Source: Mesorhizobium sp. (lineage in GTDB: Bacteria > Pseudomonadota > Alphaproteobacteria > Rhizobiales > Rhizobiaceae). Taken from it: 64,000 bases of DNA. Within the stretch, counting starts at the first letter, position 1; the number at the start of each line of letters is the position of its first letter. Below the pieces are notes generated by a model. The model was given only the letters and a program-made list of their open reading frames with translations, was not told the origin of the DNA and did not search any database. The DNA is taken from assembly GCA_004020645.1 (NCBI GenBank), contig SAQL01000019.1, positions 34,976-98,975 of the forward strand, given 5' to 3'. Made by a program: the position numbers and the translations under genes. Below, one piece after another: positions 52,799 to 62,017 of this stretch.

Positions 52799-53800
52799 CT
52801 ATTTGATCTTGATGACAACCTTACCCTTGGCGCGGCCCTGCTCGATGTAGGCCAAGGCCTCATTGGTCTGCTCAAGCGGGAAGACGCGATCTATGACCGG
52901 GCGGATGACGCCCGTTTCGATGAGAGACGCGATTTTGGTCAACTGCTCCCCATTGGCCGCCATGAACAGGAACGAATATCGGACACCTGCGCGCTTGGCC
53001 CGCCTCCTGATGCCGGCACTCAAAACGCGCATGACCAGGTTCAGCACCACGCTCAGCCCCTTCTCCCTGGCAAACCCAGCATCGGGCGGACCGGAGATCG
53101 AAACGGCGACGCCACCTGGCTTCAACACACGCAGTGACTTTTCGAGCGTCTTGTTGTCCTGGCTGTTCAGGACGACGTCGTAGCCCGAAAGGACTTTCTC
53201 GAAGTCATCCTTCTTGTAGTCGACAATGACATCGGCGCCCAGATTGCTGACCATGTCCATGTTGGACGCGCTTGTTGTCGTGGCGACCGTCGCGCCGAGG
53301 TGCTTTGCCAATTGAATGGCGAATGTCCCCACTCCGCCGGAGCCGGCCTGAATGAAGACCTTCTGTCCTTTCTTCAGCTTCGCCCTTTCGACCAGCGCCT
53401 GCCAGGCGGTCAGCCCGACCAGGGGAATGGACGCAGCCTCTTCCATGCTGAGGTTCTTCGGTTTCAGGGCCACGTCCGTATCGTTTATGGCGATGTACTC
53501 GGCGAAAGTCCCGACCCGACCGTCGCGCGGTCGCGCATAGACTTCGTCGCCCGGTTTGAACTGTCGGACTTTCGAACCGACGCGAATGACCGTTCCGGCC
53601 ACGTCATGGCCTGCAACGAAGGGCGAGCGATAGGGCAGGATGAGTTTGAATTCTCCGTCCCTGATCTTTGAGTCCAGCAGATTGAGACTGGCGGCATGGA
53701 TCTGCACCAGCACGTCCTTCTCCCCTACTTCCGGCTCCGGAACCTCTCCAAGCCGGAGGCGAGCGTTCTTTGCATATCGATCGACGATGAAGGCCTTCAT
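52799..53800 (-). CDS. Zinc-free quinone oxidoreductase (MDR superfamily)
   Basis: A 333-residue medium-chain dehydrogenase of the quinone-reductase type: N-terminal GroES-like domain (DVLVQIHAASLNLLD, PFVAGHDVAGTV) and a cofactor domain with VFIQAGSGGVGTFAIQLAK (about 146-164), selective for NADPH. The zinc ligands of alcohol dehydrogenases are absent. GGGAAAG precedes the ATG at 53800. Divergent from the TetR-hydrolase pair, sharing the palindrome at 53857-53903. Confidence 0.87.
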   Translation of the reverse strand: MKAFIVDRYAKNARLRLGEVPEPEVGEKDVLVQIHAASLNLLDSKIRDGEFKLILPYRSPFVAGHDVAGTVIRVGSKVRQFKPGDEVYARPRDGRVGTFAEYIAINDTDVALKPKNLSMEEAASIPLVGLTAWQALVERAKLKKGQKVFIQAGSGGVGTFAIQLAKHLGATVATTTSASNMDMVSNLGADVIVDYKKDDFEKVLSGYDVVLNSQDNKTLEKSLRVLKPGGVAVSISGPPDAGFAREKGLSVVLNLVMRVLSAGIRRRAKRAGVRYSFLFMAANGEQLTKIASLIETGVIRPVIDRVFPLEQTNEALAYIEQGRAKGKVVIKIK

Positions 53801-53856
53801 TGTAGCTTTCCCAAATTGACGAGACCCGGAGCGCCCGATCGACATCTCCGATGCGC

Positions 53857-53903
53857 CTATTGCATTACGATCACTTAATGATAATATGATCGTAATGCAA
53901 TAG
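53857..53903. promoter_or_regulatory. Perfect 17-bp-arm palindrome, candidate TetR operator
   Basis: CTATTGCATTACGATCA (53857-53873) and its exact complement TGATCGTAATGCAATAG (53887-53903) with a 13-bp spacer, in the 122-bp divergent promoter between the quinone reductase and the TetR gene. A dyad of this length can hold two TetR dimers and would control both directions. Confidence 0.7.
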
Positions 53904-53922
53904 TTGATCGAAGGAGAAAAAC

Positions 53923-54525
53923 ATGCGCTACGAGAAGGGCAGGAAGGACGCATCGCGGCAGCGGATCATGGATGTGGCGACCGACCGGTTTCGCTCCGAC
54001 GGCATCGCTGCATCAGGTCTCGCCGGCATCATGGGCGAGGCGGGACTGACCAATGGAGCTTTCTACCCCCACTTTCCGTCTAAGGCGGCGCTTGTGCGTG
54101 AGAGCGTTGCGGCGGCCCTGGAGGTTCAGGCGACCCAGATTCAGGAGCTATTGGCCGCCGGCGGCCTGTCAATGGCCATCGACGCGTATCTGTCGGCGGA
54201 ACACCGAGACAATCCAGGCAAAGGTTGCGCTTCAGCCGCGCTGTTGCCCGAAATCGCGCGTGAGCCGGTCGAGACGCGGCAAGTCTACGCCGAACACCTG
54301 CTCAAGCTCGTACGCCAGGTGGCGGCCGAACTGACGCCCGACGCCCGCGACCCCGAGGCTGTCGCATTCGGTGTCTTTGCGACCCTGATCGGCACGCTTG
54401 AGCTGTCCCGCGCGGTGAACGGAACCGAACTGTCCGATCGCATTCTTGAGGCTGGCGCGATAGCGGCGAAGGCGCTGCTCCAGCCCCGCGAGAACGACAA
54501 GCCGGAAGAAAGGAAACCATCATGA
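53923..54525 (+). CDS. TetR-family transcriptional regulator
   Basis: A 200-residue repressor: N-terminal helix-turn-helix (residues 10-55, ending LTNGAFYPHFPSKAALV) and a helical C-terminal ligand domain (TetR_C type with GCASAALLPEIAREP). AAGGAGA precedes the ATG. Overlaps the hydrolase gene by ATGA. It most likely represses the divergent quinone reductase and its own operon in response to an electrophile or drug. Confidence 0.89.
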   Translation: MRYEKGRKDASRQRIMDVATDRFRSDGIAASGLAGIMGEAGLTNGAFYPHFPSKAALVRESVAAALEVQATQIQELLAAGGLSMAIDAYLSAEHRDNPGKGCASAALLPEIAREPVETRQVYAEHLLKLVRQVAAELTPDARDPEAVAFGVFATLIGTLELSRAVNGTELSDRILEAGAIAAKALLQPRENDKPEERKPS

Positions 54526-55388
54526 ACGTGCATCATCTGTCGCGACCTGCCGCGATCGTCAAACACAGGGACGTGCCGACGAAAACGATCGACGTCGGCG
54601 GTACGAAATTCGCCTATAGGGAGCTCGGGCTCCCAACTGGGATACCCGTGATCTTTCTTACCCATCTGAGTGCGGTTCTCGACAATTGGGATCCCCGGGT
54701 TGTCGATGGTATTGCCGCAAAACGGCATGCTATCACCTTCGATAACCGTGGGGTTGGTGCATCAGGCGGCTCCACTCCCAACACGGTGGAGGCGATGGCC
54801 CGCGACGCGGTCGCCTTCATCCGGGCCCTCGGTTTCCAGCAGGTCGATCTGCTCGGCCTATCTCTTGGCGGCTTCATCGCCCAGGCGATTGTTCAGCTGG
54901 AGCCCAATCTGGTTCGCAAAATCATCCTCGCGGGAACCGGCCCAGCCGGGGGTACCGGCATCGACAGGGTGACGTTCGTCACCGTCTTCGACATGATCCG
55001 CGCCGCGCTGACCATCAAGGACCCAAAGAACTACCTCTTCTTCACCCGAAGCCCCAACGGCAAGAAGGCGGCGCGCGAGTTTCTGCAGCGATTGAAGGAA
55101 CGGACCAATGACCGCGACAAGCCCATCGCGCTCGGCGCCTTCAACCAGCAGCTCAAGGCGGTCCGTGCCTTTGGCCAGGAGCACCCTGCCGACCTGTCGC
55201 GTATCCGGCACCCGGTCCTCGTGGTGAATGGTGACCACGACAGAATGGTGCCCACCAGCAATTCCGTCGACATGGCACGGCGCTTTCCCAATGCCGAGTT
55301 GGTCCTGTACGAGGACGGCGGGCATACGGCCATTTTCCAGTATCACGGCGCCTTCGTGGAAAAGGCGCTGGACTTCCTTGAGGCCTAG
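54522..55388 (+). CDS. Alpha/beta hydrolase
   Basis: A 288-residue alpha/beta-hydrolase-fold protein with nucleophile elbow GLSLGG (about 112-117, Ser114), acid in VVNGDHDRM and catalytic His in DGGHTAIF near the C-terminus. An oxyanion segment reads FLTHLSAVLDNWD. It is co-translated with the TetR regulator (ATGA). Substrate unknown; esterase- or epoxide-hydrolase-like enzymes share these motifs. Confidence 0.85.
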   Translation: MNVHHLSRPAAIVKHRDVPTKTIDVGGTKFAYRELGLPTGIPVIFLTHLSAVLDNWDPRVVDGIAAKRHAITFDNRGVGASGGSTPNTVEAMARDAVAFIRALGFQQVDLLGLSLGGFIAQAIVQLEPNLVRKIILAGTGPAGGTGIDRVTFVTVFDMIRAALTIKDPKNYLFFTRSPNGKKAAREFLQRLKERTNDRDKPIALGAFNQQLKAVRAFGQEHPADLSRIRHPVLVVNGDHDRMVPTSNSVDMARRFPNAELVLYEDGGHTAIFQYHGAFVEKALDFLEA

Positions 55389-55521
55389 GAAGCGCGGCGG
55401 GAACGATAGCTCGGCGAAAGCACCCACCGGGATGGCGACCAGACCGGGCTGGCGGACGGTGAGGAACTACCGGACGGAACGATTGCGACCGGCGGTGCCG
55501 CGCTGGGCGAGGAACCCAGGC

Positions 55522-56580
55522 TTATTGTGTATCCGCATGGGCTCTCAGCTCTGCCCTCCTCTCGTCGGAGACAACGGCAAGGTCGAGCACCTTCTGCAGT
55601 TCGGCGGCATGATGGAATGACGGTTCGGCCTGCACGCCGCTGCGCACCGCATCGACAAAGCGCTGGTAGTTGGTCGGCACCGTTCCGGCATCGAGAACCT
55701 GCCATTTGGCGTTCTCGATGTTCTCGCCCATGCACGCTTTCAGCTCCGAGCCGGTCAGATTGTGCACGACTTCGATGCCGCCCTTGTCGCCATAGATGCG
55801 CAGCCGCAATTCATTGAGATGACCTGTTGCCCAGCGGCTGGCATGAACGACGCCGAAGGCGCCGTTGCTGAAGTCCAGCGCCATGGTGAAACTGTCGTTG
55901 GCGTCGAGTTCGTACTCGCCGATCCGGTTGCCGGGCGCCTTGTCGAATGACCTGAGGCGGCAGAACACATGGTCGATGTCGAGCGCGGCGCCATAGCTGG
56001 CGAAATCGAGGATGTGGATGCCGACATCACCCAGCACGCCATTGGAACCGTGGCCGCGCGACAGTCGCCACAGCCATTTCGGATCGGTGCGCCAGTCGCC
56101 CCAGAATTTGGAAACCAGCCAGCTCTGCAGATAGGACGCCTCGACATGCCTGATCTGCCCGATCTCGCCGGCAAGCACCATGGCGCGCGCCTTCTGCAGC
56201 GGGGCGACGTTGCGATAGGTCAAGTTGACCATGTTGATGATGCCGGCTTGCTCGGCGGCATCGGCCATCTCGCTGGCCCTCTGGTAATTTTCGGCCAGCG
56301 GTTTTTCGCACAGCACCGGCTTGCCTGCCGCGACCAGCATCATGGTGGTCGGATGGTGGATGCGATCCGGCGTCACGTTCGCCACTGCGTCGAACTTGTC
56401 CCATGCGAGCGCGTCTTCCAGCGACGCGAACCGGTTGGGGATACCGTAGCTGTCCGAAAACTTGTCGACACGCGCGCGGTCGAGATCGACGGCGCCAATC
56501 AGTTCGACGCCCTCGATCTTGCTGAACTGCCTGGCGTGCTCTTCCGCCATCCAGCCGGTGCCGAGTATCAGGAGACGCAT
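55522..56580 (-). CDS. thuB: Gfo/Idh/MocA oxidoreductase, ThuB-like
   Basis: A 352-residue NAD(P)-dependent sugar dehydrogenase: Rossmann motif ILGTGWMAEEHA (5-16), the EKPLA motif with the catalytic Lys (about 93), then a C-terminal beta-sheet domain with GVLGDVGIHILDF carrying the catalytic Asp/His. In Sinorhizobium thuB acts with thuA in trehalose and related disaccharide breakdown through 3-keto derivatives. Placement 77 bp after thuA supports the name, but the transporter genes of that operon are absent here. Confidence 0.75.
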   Translation of the reverse strand: MRLLILGTGWMAEEHARQFSKIEGVELIGAVDLDRARVDKFSDSYGIPNRFASLEDALAWDKFDAVANVTPDRIHHPTTMMLVAAGKPVLCEKPLAENYQRASEMADAAEQAGIINMVNLTYRNVAPLQKARAMVLAGEIGQIRHVEASYLQSWLVSKFWGDWRTDPKWLWRLSRGHGSNGVLGDVGIHILDFASYGAALDIDHVFCRLRSFDKAPGNRIGEYELDANDSFTMALDFSNGAFGVVHASRWATGHLNELRLRIYGDKGGIEVVHNLTGSELKACMGENIENAKWQVLDAGTVPTNYQRFVDAVRSGVQAEPSFHHAAELQKVLDLAVVSDERRAELRAHADTQ

Positions 56581-56657
56581 GATTCTTATCCTTAGGATGG
56601 GGCTTTATCTTCTTGTTCGACCGTGGATTTTCCGAACCGAAGGTTCGGGGTCATGGT

Positions 56658-57443
56658 CTAGCGATAACCGGCTTCGCCCGCGGCATGGAGTTTTCCGCCG
56701 CGCTCGGCGATCGGCTCGAGCGCCTTATCCACCGGCACGTTCGGCGCATCGAGGATGGCTGGATGCGAGCCCTGCGGGTTGTGCGCCCATTTCACCGCAT
56801 TGCGCAGCACCTTTTGGACATTCGCGTCGTGATAGGTCGGATAGGTCTCGTGACCTGGCCTGAAATAGAAGATGTTGCCGGCGCCGCGGCGATAGGTCAG
56901 CCCCGACCGGAACACTTCGCCGCCCTGGAACCAGGAGATGAACACCGTTTCCAGCGGCTCCGGCACGGCGAACTGCTCGCCATACATCTCCTCGTTCTCG
57001 AGCTCGAAATACTCGCCGATTCCGGCAGCGATCGGGTGGTTGGGGCTCGTCACCCAGAGCCGCTCGCGCTCGCCCGCCTCGCGCCATTTCAGCGTGCAGG
57101 GCGTGCCCATCAGCGTCTTGAAGATCTTCGAGAAATGGCCGGAATGAAGGACGATCAGCCCCATGCCTTCCCAAACGCGGCGCGCCACGCGCTCGACGAC
57201 TTCGTCGGCGACGGCGCCATGGTCCTTGTGCCCCCACCACACAAGTACATCGGTCTGCGCCAGACGATCGGCAGGCAGGCCATGCTCCGGCTGCTCGAGC
57301 GTCGCCCACGATACGGAGATTTCGGGGTCGAGCTTCAGCGCGTCGGCGATCGTCGCGTGCATGCCCTCGGGGTAGATCCCCGCGACCACCTCGTTGGTCC
57401 GCTCATGGATATTCTCGCCCCAAACGACAGCGCGTAAAGTCAT
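56658..57443 (-). CDS. thuA: ThuA-like trehalose utilisation protein
   Basis: A 261-residue class-I-glutamine-amidotransferase-fold protein with the ThuA opening TLRAVVWGENIHERTNEVVA, the central VWWGHKDHGAVADEVVERV, and LIVLHSGHFSKIFKTLMGT. ThuA works with the ThuB-type dehydrogenase in oxidation of disaccharides at C3. GAGGAT lies before the ATG at 57443, and length matches the rhizobial ThuA. First gene of the thuA-thuB pair. Confidence 0.85.
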   Translation of the reverse strand: MTLRAVVWGENIHERTNEVVAGIYPEGMHATIADALKLDPEISVSWATLEQPEHGLPADRLAQTDVLVWWGHKDHGAVADEVVERVARRVWEGMGLIVLHSGHFSKIFKTLMGTPCTLKWREAGERERLWVTSPNHPIAAGIGEYFELENEEMYGEQFAVPEPLETVFISWFQGGEVFRSGLTYRRGAGNIFYFRPGHETYPTYHDANVQKVLRNAVKWAHNPQGSHPAILDAPNVPVDKALEPIAERGGKLHAAGEAGYR

Positions 57444-57634
57444 GACATCCTCTCGATTGGTTGAAGCCGCCGCCCCGGTATGGTCACTCATAGTATCCCT
57501 GGGCGGGATTGAAAACCTTCGAGATTGGCCGAAATCCCCCCACAACTTCGTCATCAACTCTGAGGAAGCTACGAAGGACCGCCGCGACGACCTACGCGCC
57601 GCGCCCTTCCGACGCGACCTGCATCATTGGCTGG

Positions 57635-59152
57635 TCAGCCCCGCACGACGAGGCGCTTGATCTTGCCTTTCTTGAAGGCGGCGAGGAAGCGGGCATAGTC
57701 CTTGAAGACGACGCAACCATTCGACTCCGCGCGGCCGCCGCGCAGCAGATAGGTATGCGCAAGAAAGCCATCGCGGCCATATTTGTTTTTGCCGTCGATG
57801 GGAGTGAGACGCAGCGCCTCGACGCCATGGAAGCGCGATTCGCGCAGCCTCAAATCGTAGGTGTGGGGCGGCGTCGGGCCGCCATTCTTCCGGTTGGCGT
57901 AGCGCGGCTGGTCGACCATCGAGCCCAGTCCCGAATGCGCCTCGAGCCGCGAACCGTCCGGCATGTAGACGGTTTTCGCCGAGATGTCGTAGACGGCGAC
58001 TCCGCTGCCCATGCTGGGTCTGGTGAACAGGTTGCGGAAGGCCCCGCCGCCCGCCGGGCTGTCGGGCTTGGCATAGGCCAACATGTCTGCGGCCTTCGAC
58101 CGCTTGGCCGGCATGCCCGGGCTGCCCTGCATGCCCGGGCTGCCTTGCACGCCCTGGCTGCCTTGCATGCTTGGCACGGCCGCGGACGACGAGCTCCTCG
58201 GTGACAACGCTGGCGCTCGGGGCGTATCGACCTGCGGAGCGTCGGCGGTCTGCACCTTGTTGGCTTTGAATGGCTGAGATTGGGCCTTGGCGGCCTTCGA
58301 TGCCTGGACCTTGGGCGCTTTGGCCTTGGGTGCGTCGACCTTGGGTGCGTCGACCCCGGGCGCCTCGTCTGACTGATCGATTTCCGCCTGCGGGCGGAAG
58401 GTTGGCAAGGGAACGCTGTCGGTCATTGCGTCCTGCGGCGGCAGCGAGGCCATCTGCACCTCGCCCTCTTGCGGCGCAGCAGGGTCGGCCGTCGTCACTT
58501 GCGGCAGCACATCGATCATCTGTTCCGGCAATGCACTCGCTAGCGCCAATGCCAGACGGGAGGATCGTTCGATTTCCGCAAGCTCGGGCCCGAAGTGCAC
58601 GGACGCGGGGCCATGCTGATCGGGCAGGCGCACCGGCTCCGCAAAGCGCTGGCCCGTCGGCAGACTGGCGACCGCAAACGGCTCGGCCCCACCGGAGGCG
58701 CGGGCAAAGGCAGCAGCAATCTTTTGCGGCGATAGCGCCGCTTTCGCCACCACGCTGTCGAAGCGCGATTGCGATGAGATTTCGTCAACAAGCTGCACAG
58801 TATCCGGCCGCGCTAACGGCTTGAGACGCGCTACTTTGCCTTCATGCACGAAACTCGCGGCGGCGCGCGCGCAGCCGGCATCGCATCGGCTGAGCAGCGA
58901 CGCCTGGCGCTGCCGGCTCGCCAGTGACGACGGCCACGAATTGGCCCACGAATTGGCCGATGAATAGGCAAGCGTGCGCTGGGGATCGGCGAGCGCGATG
59001 GTGCGCGGCGCGAGCAGGCTTGGCGGAAGACTGTTGGAGGCGGCGGTGAGCGAGGTTCCCATCGAATGGAGACCGGCCACGGTCGCCACCGACCACAGAG
59101 CGATCGCCACGCCAACAATGGGAATCGCGGCCCAGCGCAGGCCGGGCCTCAT
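57635..59152 (-). CDS. DUF2778 L,D-transpeptidase-type protein with low-complexity linker
   Basis: A 505-residue protein. One N-terminal membrane helix (9-28) anchors it; a long periplasmic stalk follows, with an Ala-Pro-Lys-Asp repeat region at about 280-320 (DAPKVDAPKAKAPKV) and a short collagen-like Gly-x-x run (QGSQGVQGSPGMQGSPG). The last 130 residues are a DUF2778 catalytic domain with His466 and Cys480 (AESNGCVVF), related to L,D-transpeptidases and to the Tlde1 toxin. In rhizobia such long forms are chromosomal. Crosslinking or trimming of peptidoglycan at the envelope is the likely role. GGAG precedes the ATG at 59152. Confidence 0.82.
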   Translation of the reverse strand: MRPGLRWAAIPIVGVAIALWSVATVAGLHSMGTSLTAASNSLPPSLLAPRTIALADPQRTLAYSSANSWANSWPSSLASRQRQASLLSRCDAGCARAAASFVHEGKVARLKPLARPDTVQLVDEISSQSRFDSVVAKAALSPQKIAAAFARASGGAEPFAVASLPTGQRFAEPVRLPDQHGPASVHFGPELAEIERSSRLALALASALPEQMIDVLPQVTTADPAAPQEGEVQMASLPPQDAMTDSVPLPTFRPQAEIDQSDEAPGVDAPKVDAPKAKAPKVQASKAAKAQSQPFKANKVQTADAPQVDTPRAPALSPRSSSSAAVPSMQGSQGVQGSPGMQGSPGMPAKRSKAADMLAYAKPDSPAGGGAFRNLFTRPSMGSGVAVYDISAKTVYMPDGSRLEAHSGLGSMVDQPRYANRKNGGPTPPHTYDLRLRESRFHGVEALRLTPIDGKNKYGRDGFLAHTYLLRGGRAESNGCVVFKDYARFLAAFKKGKIKRLVVRG

Positions 59153-59651
59153 CGAAGTAACTCCAGTATCAGGATTGTCACCCCGGTTTTTCAAACGCAC
59201 AAACACCATACAACCAACCTCAATCGGCCTCGCGGCATGCGGGGCTCGCAGCCGTCACAATCACAGTCGCCTAGTGCCCCCAGCACGCTTCGCGTCTGTT
59301 GCCGATTGATTCAAAAGATGGACAAACTTGGTTAACCAATCCCTCTACCGATCGCCGATTGGGCGAAGGTCGATATCAAAAAAGCTCCCTCCACGAGCAT
59401 GAAAATGGCGGAAATGCCCGCCGTATCAGGCTTTGCTGCCCGTTTTTGCCGGCCGAGTCAAGAAACCGAAAGGATTAGACCTTGCCTGGGCGGGCGTCAG
59501 CTGAAGGCCGTTTCTGGATAAAAAGCGTTCGCATCACCATTGTCGTCTCCGCGCAGGCTGCGCTGCCGACGCCGCCTTGCCAGCGCATGACCCGAAAATG
59601 AACCCCGCGTCCTCCGTCGGAGGCACGGGCCTTTGTCATGCGTGAGCACGC
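59153..59651. other. Intergenic region downstream of the FAD oxidase
   Basis: A 499-bp stretch between two minus-strand genes. It includes a small hairpin (CCTCC-GTC-GGAGG at 59611-59623) just after the oxidase stop and should hold the promoter of the L,D-transpeptidase gene near 59160-59300. Nothing else is evident. Confidence 0.4.
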
Positions 59652-61091
59652 CTATGCGGCGCGCAGGCTCTCCACCGGCCGCAAGTTCTGGTTCATGCGG
59701 AACAGGTTCAGCGGGTCGTAACGCTGCTTGATTTCCAGAAGCCGTCGATAGTTGCCGCCATAGGCTGCTTCGACCCGGTCGACCTCGTCCTCGGCCATGA
59801 AGTTCACATAGGCCGTGCCGGCGGCATAGGGCCTGGCCGCCTCGTAAACACCGCGCGCCCAGTCGATGCAGGCGCGGTCCATTTCCGGTTCGCGCCAGCG
59901 GGCGTGAACATTCATGACGAAATGCGCGCTGCGTTGCGGAAACGCCGTTGCATCCGCCGTCACGCGGCCCGCGGCACCGCCGATATGAGCGAAGAATATC
60001 TCGCATTCCGGCCCCGGAAGCCGGGGTATCGCGGCCGTGACGACCTCGATCGCGCTGTCGGAGAGCTCGGTGAAGTCATGGCTCTTCCAATAGTTGCGGG
60101 CGCCGGGCGTCAGCAACGGATCGAATGCCTGTTCCCAGCCGGTGAACGGGTTGGGGCCGACGACATCGGCAATCGGTGTGCCGATGGCGCGAAGCCTCTG
60201 CGTCGCTTTCTCGCCCTCCTGAAGGCCGCCGCAATAGCACATGGCCAGGACCAGCACCTCCTTGCCATGCCATTCGGCCGGCAGGAACGGCAGCGACGGC
60301 GCCTGCCGCATGACCACCCAGCAGGTCAGCTCATTGGGCGCTGCTTCGAGCGCAGCCCGGTATTCCCCCAACACGTTTTCGGCATCGGCGAAGGGATGGA
60401 CGACAAGCCCCGACAGCACCTGCGGACCGACTTGGTGGAGCCGGAACTCGAAAGCCGTTACGACGCCGAAATTGCCGCCGCCACCGCACAGCGCCCAGAA
60501 CAGGTCCGGATTTTCGGTCTGGCTGGCGCGCAGCAGCTTGCCGTCGGCGGTAACCACATCGGCGCAGAGAAGATTGTCGATGGTCAGGCCGAATTTCCGC
60601 GTGATCCAGCCGAAGCCGCCGCCCAGCGTCAGGCCCGAAATGCCGGTGGTCGAGTTGATGCCGATCGGCACCGCCAATCCGAAGGCCTGTGTTTCCGCGT
60701 CGACATCGGCGAGCGTCGCGCCAGGTTCCACCCATGCCCGCCGCGTCGCCGGATCAACCCGCACCGATCTCATCGGCGACAGATCGATCATCAGGCCGCC
60801 ATCGCAGACAGCGCTGCCGGCGATGTTGTGGCCACCGCCGCGAACCGCGACGAGCAGCCTGTTTTCCCTGGCAAAATTGACGGCGGCGATAACGTCGGCG
60901 GCGCCGGCGCAGCGCACGATCAGCCCGGGCCGCCGGTCGATCATGGCATTCCAGATGCTGCGCGCGTCGTCATAAGCGGCGTCGCCCTCCCTCAGCACAG
61001 TGCCGCGCAATTGTGCCGAAAGCGCGTCCAGGGCCGCGGCATCGACCGTCGTCTTGCCGCGATCAAGCGTGATGAGGCTCATGCTATCCAT
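59652..61091 (-). CDS. FAD-linked oxidase, berberine-bridge / 6-hydroxynicotine oxidase type
   Basis: A 479-residue flavoenzyme. The PCMH-type FAD domain has VRGGGHNIAGSAVCDGGLMI with His88, the usual covalent attachment residue, and FWALCGGGGNFGVV; a substrate domain (about 220-430) and the C-terminal berberine motif YGGNYRRLLEIKQRYDPLNL follow. Members oxidise alcohols or amines with oxygen. GGAGG lies 6 nt before the ATG at 61091. Stand-alone gene; substrate unknown. Confidence 0.87.
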   Translation of the reverse strand: MDSMSLITLDRGKTTVDAAALDALSAQLRGTVLREGDAAYDDARSIWNAMIDRRPGLIVRCAGAADVIAAVNFARENRLLVAVRGGGHNIAGSAVCDGGLMIDLSPMRSVRVDPATRRAWVEPGATLADVDAETQAFGLAVPIGINSTTGISGLTLGGGFGWITRKFGLTIDNLLCADVVTADGKLLRASQTENPDLFWALCGGGGNFGVVTAFEFRLHQVGPQVLSGLVVHPFADAENVLGEYRAALEAAPNELTCWVVMRQAPSLPFLPAEWHGKEVLVLAMCYCGGLQEGEKATQRLRAIGTPIADVVGPNPFTGWEQAFDPLLTPGARNYWKSHDFTELSDSAIEVVTAAIPRLPGPECEIFFAHIGGAAGRVTADATAFPQRSAHFVMNVHARWREPEMDRACIDWARGVYEAARPYAAGTAYVNFMAEDEVDRVEAAYGGNYRRLLEIKQRYDPLNLFRMNQNLRPVESLRAA

Positions 61092-61379
61092 GGCTTTCCT
61101 CCCGATTGTTTTTGAGCCGTTTTTCCCTCCACCCGTTTCGAAGTGTGCCCTTATGTTAGAAGCCGTGCAAGTTCCCGGGTCGCTTGCTGAGCGGTATCGC
61201 GCAACCCGCCTACTGGTTGGCTCTCACTGAGACTAGGGCCCGGGTAAAAGCCCCGCCGGTTGGCCAAGCCGAGATGGGTGCTGGATGGCCATAAGGCGGT
61301 CTGGGCCGGTTCGATCGAGGAACTACGCAGCGGTCCCCGGAGTTAAACGTGTGAGCAACCAATGCAGAGGAGAGCTCTG

Positions 61380-61643
61380 ATGGCACCGCGCAGAAAACCC
61401 GACGTTTCGCCCGAAGGCCCGACTATCGAACAGCAGGATTGGGACGCGATCAAAGGCAGTAAAATTCTACCAGACAGCGTGCCGGGAAACGGCGACATCC
61501 GCTACGACGTCGAGAAGGAGGGTGAACTGCCCGAGGAAGATGACGACAATCCGTACCAGGAAAGCGACGAGGCGCTGCCCGACGACGAGGAGGAACGCGC
61601 CCTCTCGCGCAACCCCTCGAAGCAAGATATCGACGAGCCGTGA
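61380..61643 (+). CDS. Small acidic hypothetical protein
   Basis: An 87-residue, highly acidic protein (repeated E/D runs such as LPEEDDDN and ALPDDEEERA) with no hydrophobic segment and probably little fixed structure. GAGGAG sits 5 nt before the ATG at 61380, a better site than the upstream in-frame ATG at 61362. It resembles acidic small proteins of rhizobia with no known role. An intrinsic terminator follows at 61721. Confidence 0.6.
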   Translation: MAPRRKPDVSPEGPTIEQQDWDAIKGSKILPDSVPGNGDIRYDVEKEGELPEEDDDNPYQESDEALPDDEEERALSRNPSKQDIDEP

Positions 61644-61720
61644 ACAGCGGCATTCAACAGCGCCTATCCGGCCCGTTTCGGGTGCGCTCCAAATTCCGTA
61701 AAAGTTCCTGCAGCGACAGA

Positions 61721-61753
61721 AAAGACCCCGCGGGGAGGAAGCGCGGGGTCTTT
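61721..61753 (+). terminator. Intrinsic terminator
   Basis: Perfect 12-bp stem AAAGACCCCGCG (61721-61732) and CGCGGGGTCTTT (61742-61753) with a 9-nt loop. The A and T ends of the stem allow it to function in both directions. It ends the transcript of the acidic protein gene. Confidence 0.8.
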
Positions 61754-62017
61754 GTCCCGAACGCCGTGCGAACGGCTTTCATAGTCGCTGGCGTAGAACG
61801 ACTGCGCTTCCAACCATGGCCGGCGGATCTTGTTCCATCGAAACCGAAAAAAGACGGCGCCCGTGTGCCGTTTCGCCAGCATTGCTGCCCAGCATTGCTA
61901 CTTGAATTGCCATAGGGCTCAACCCTTCGATCACGATTTCTGTCTGGCGGAACAACTCCAAAAAACGCTCGTTGGATATTTACCGCAACCAGCGATGCAA
62001 CTCTAATGGAGACCGCC

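Noticed and set aside
61779..61961. Minus-strand 60-codon frame next to the terminator
   Set aside because: Some regularity in composition, but no ribosome site and no homologue I recognise; left uncalled.
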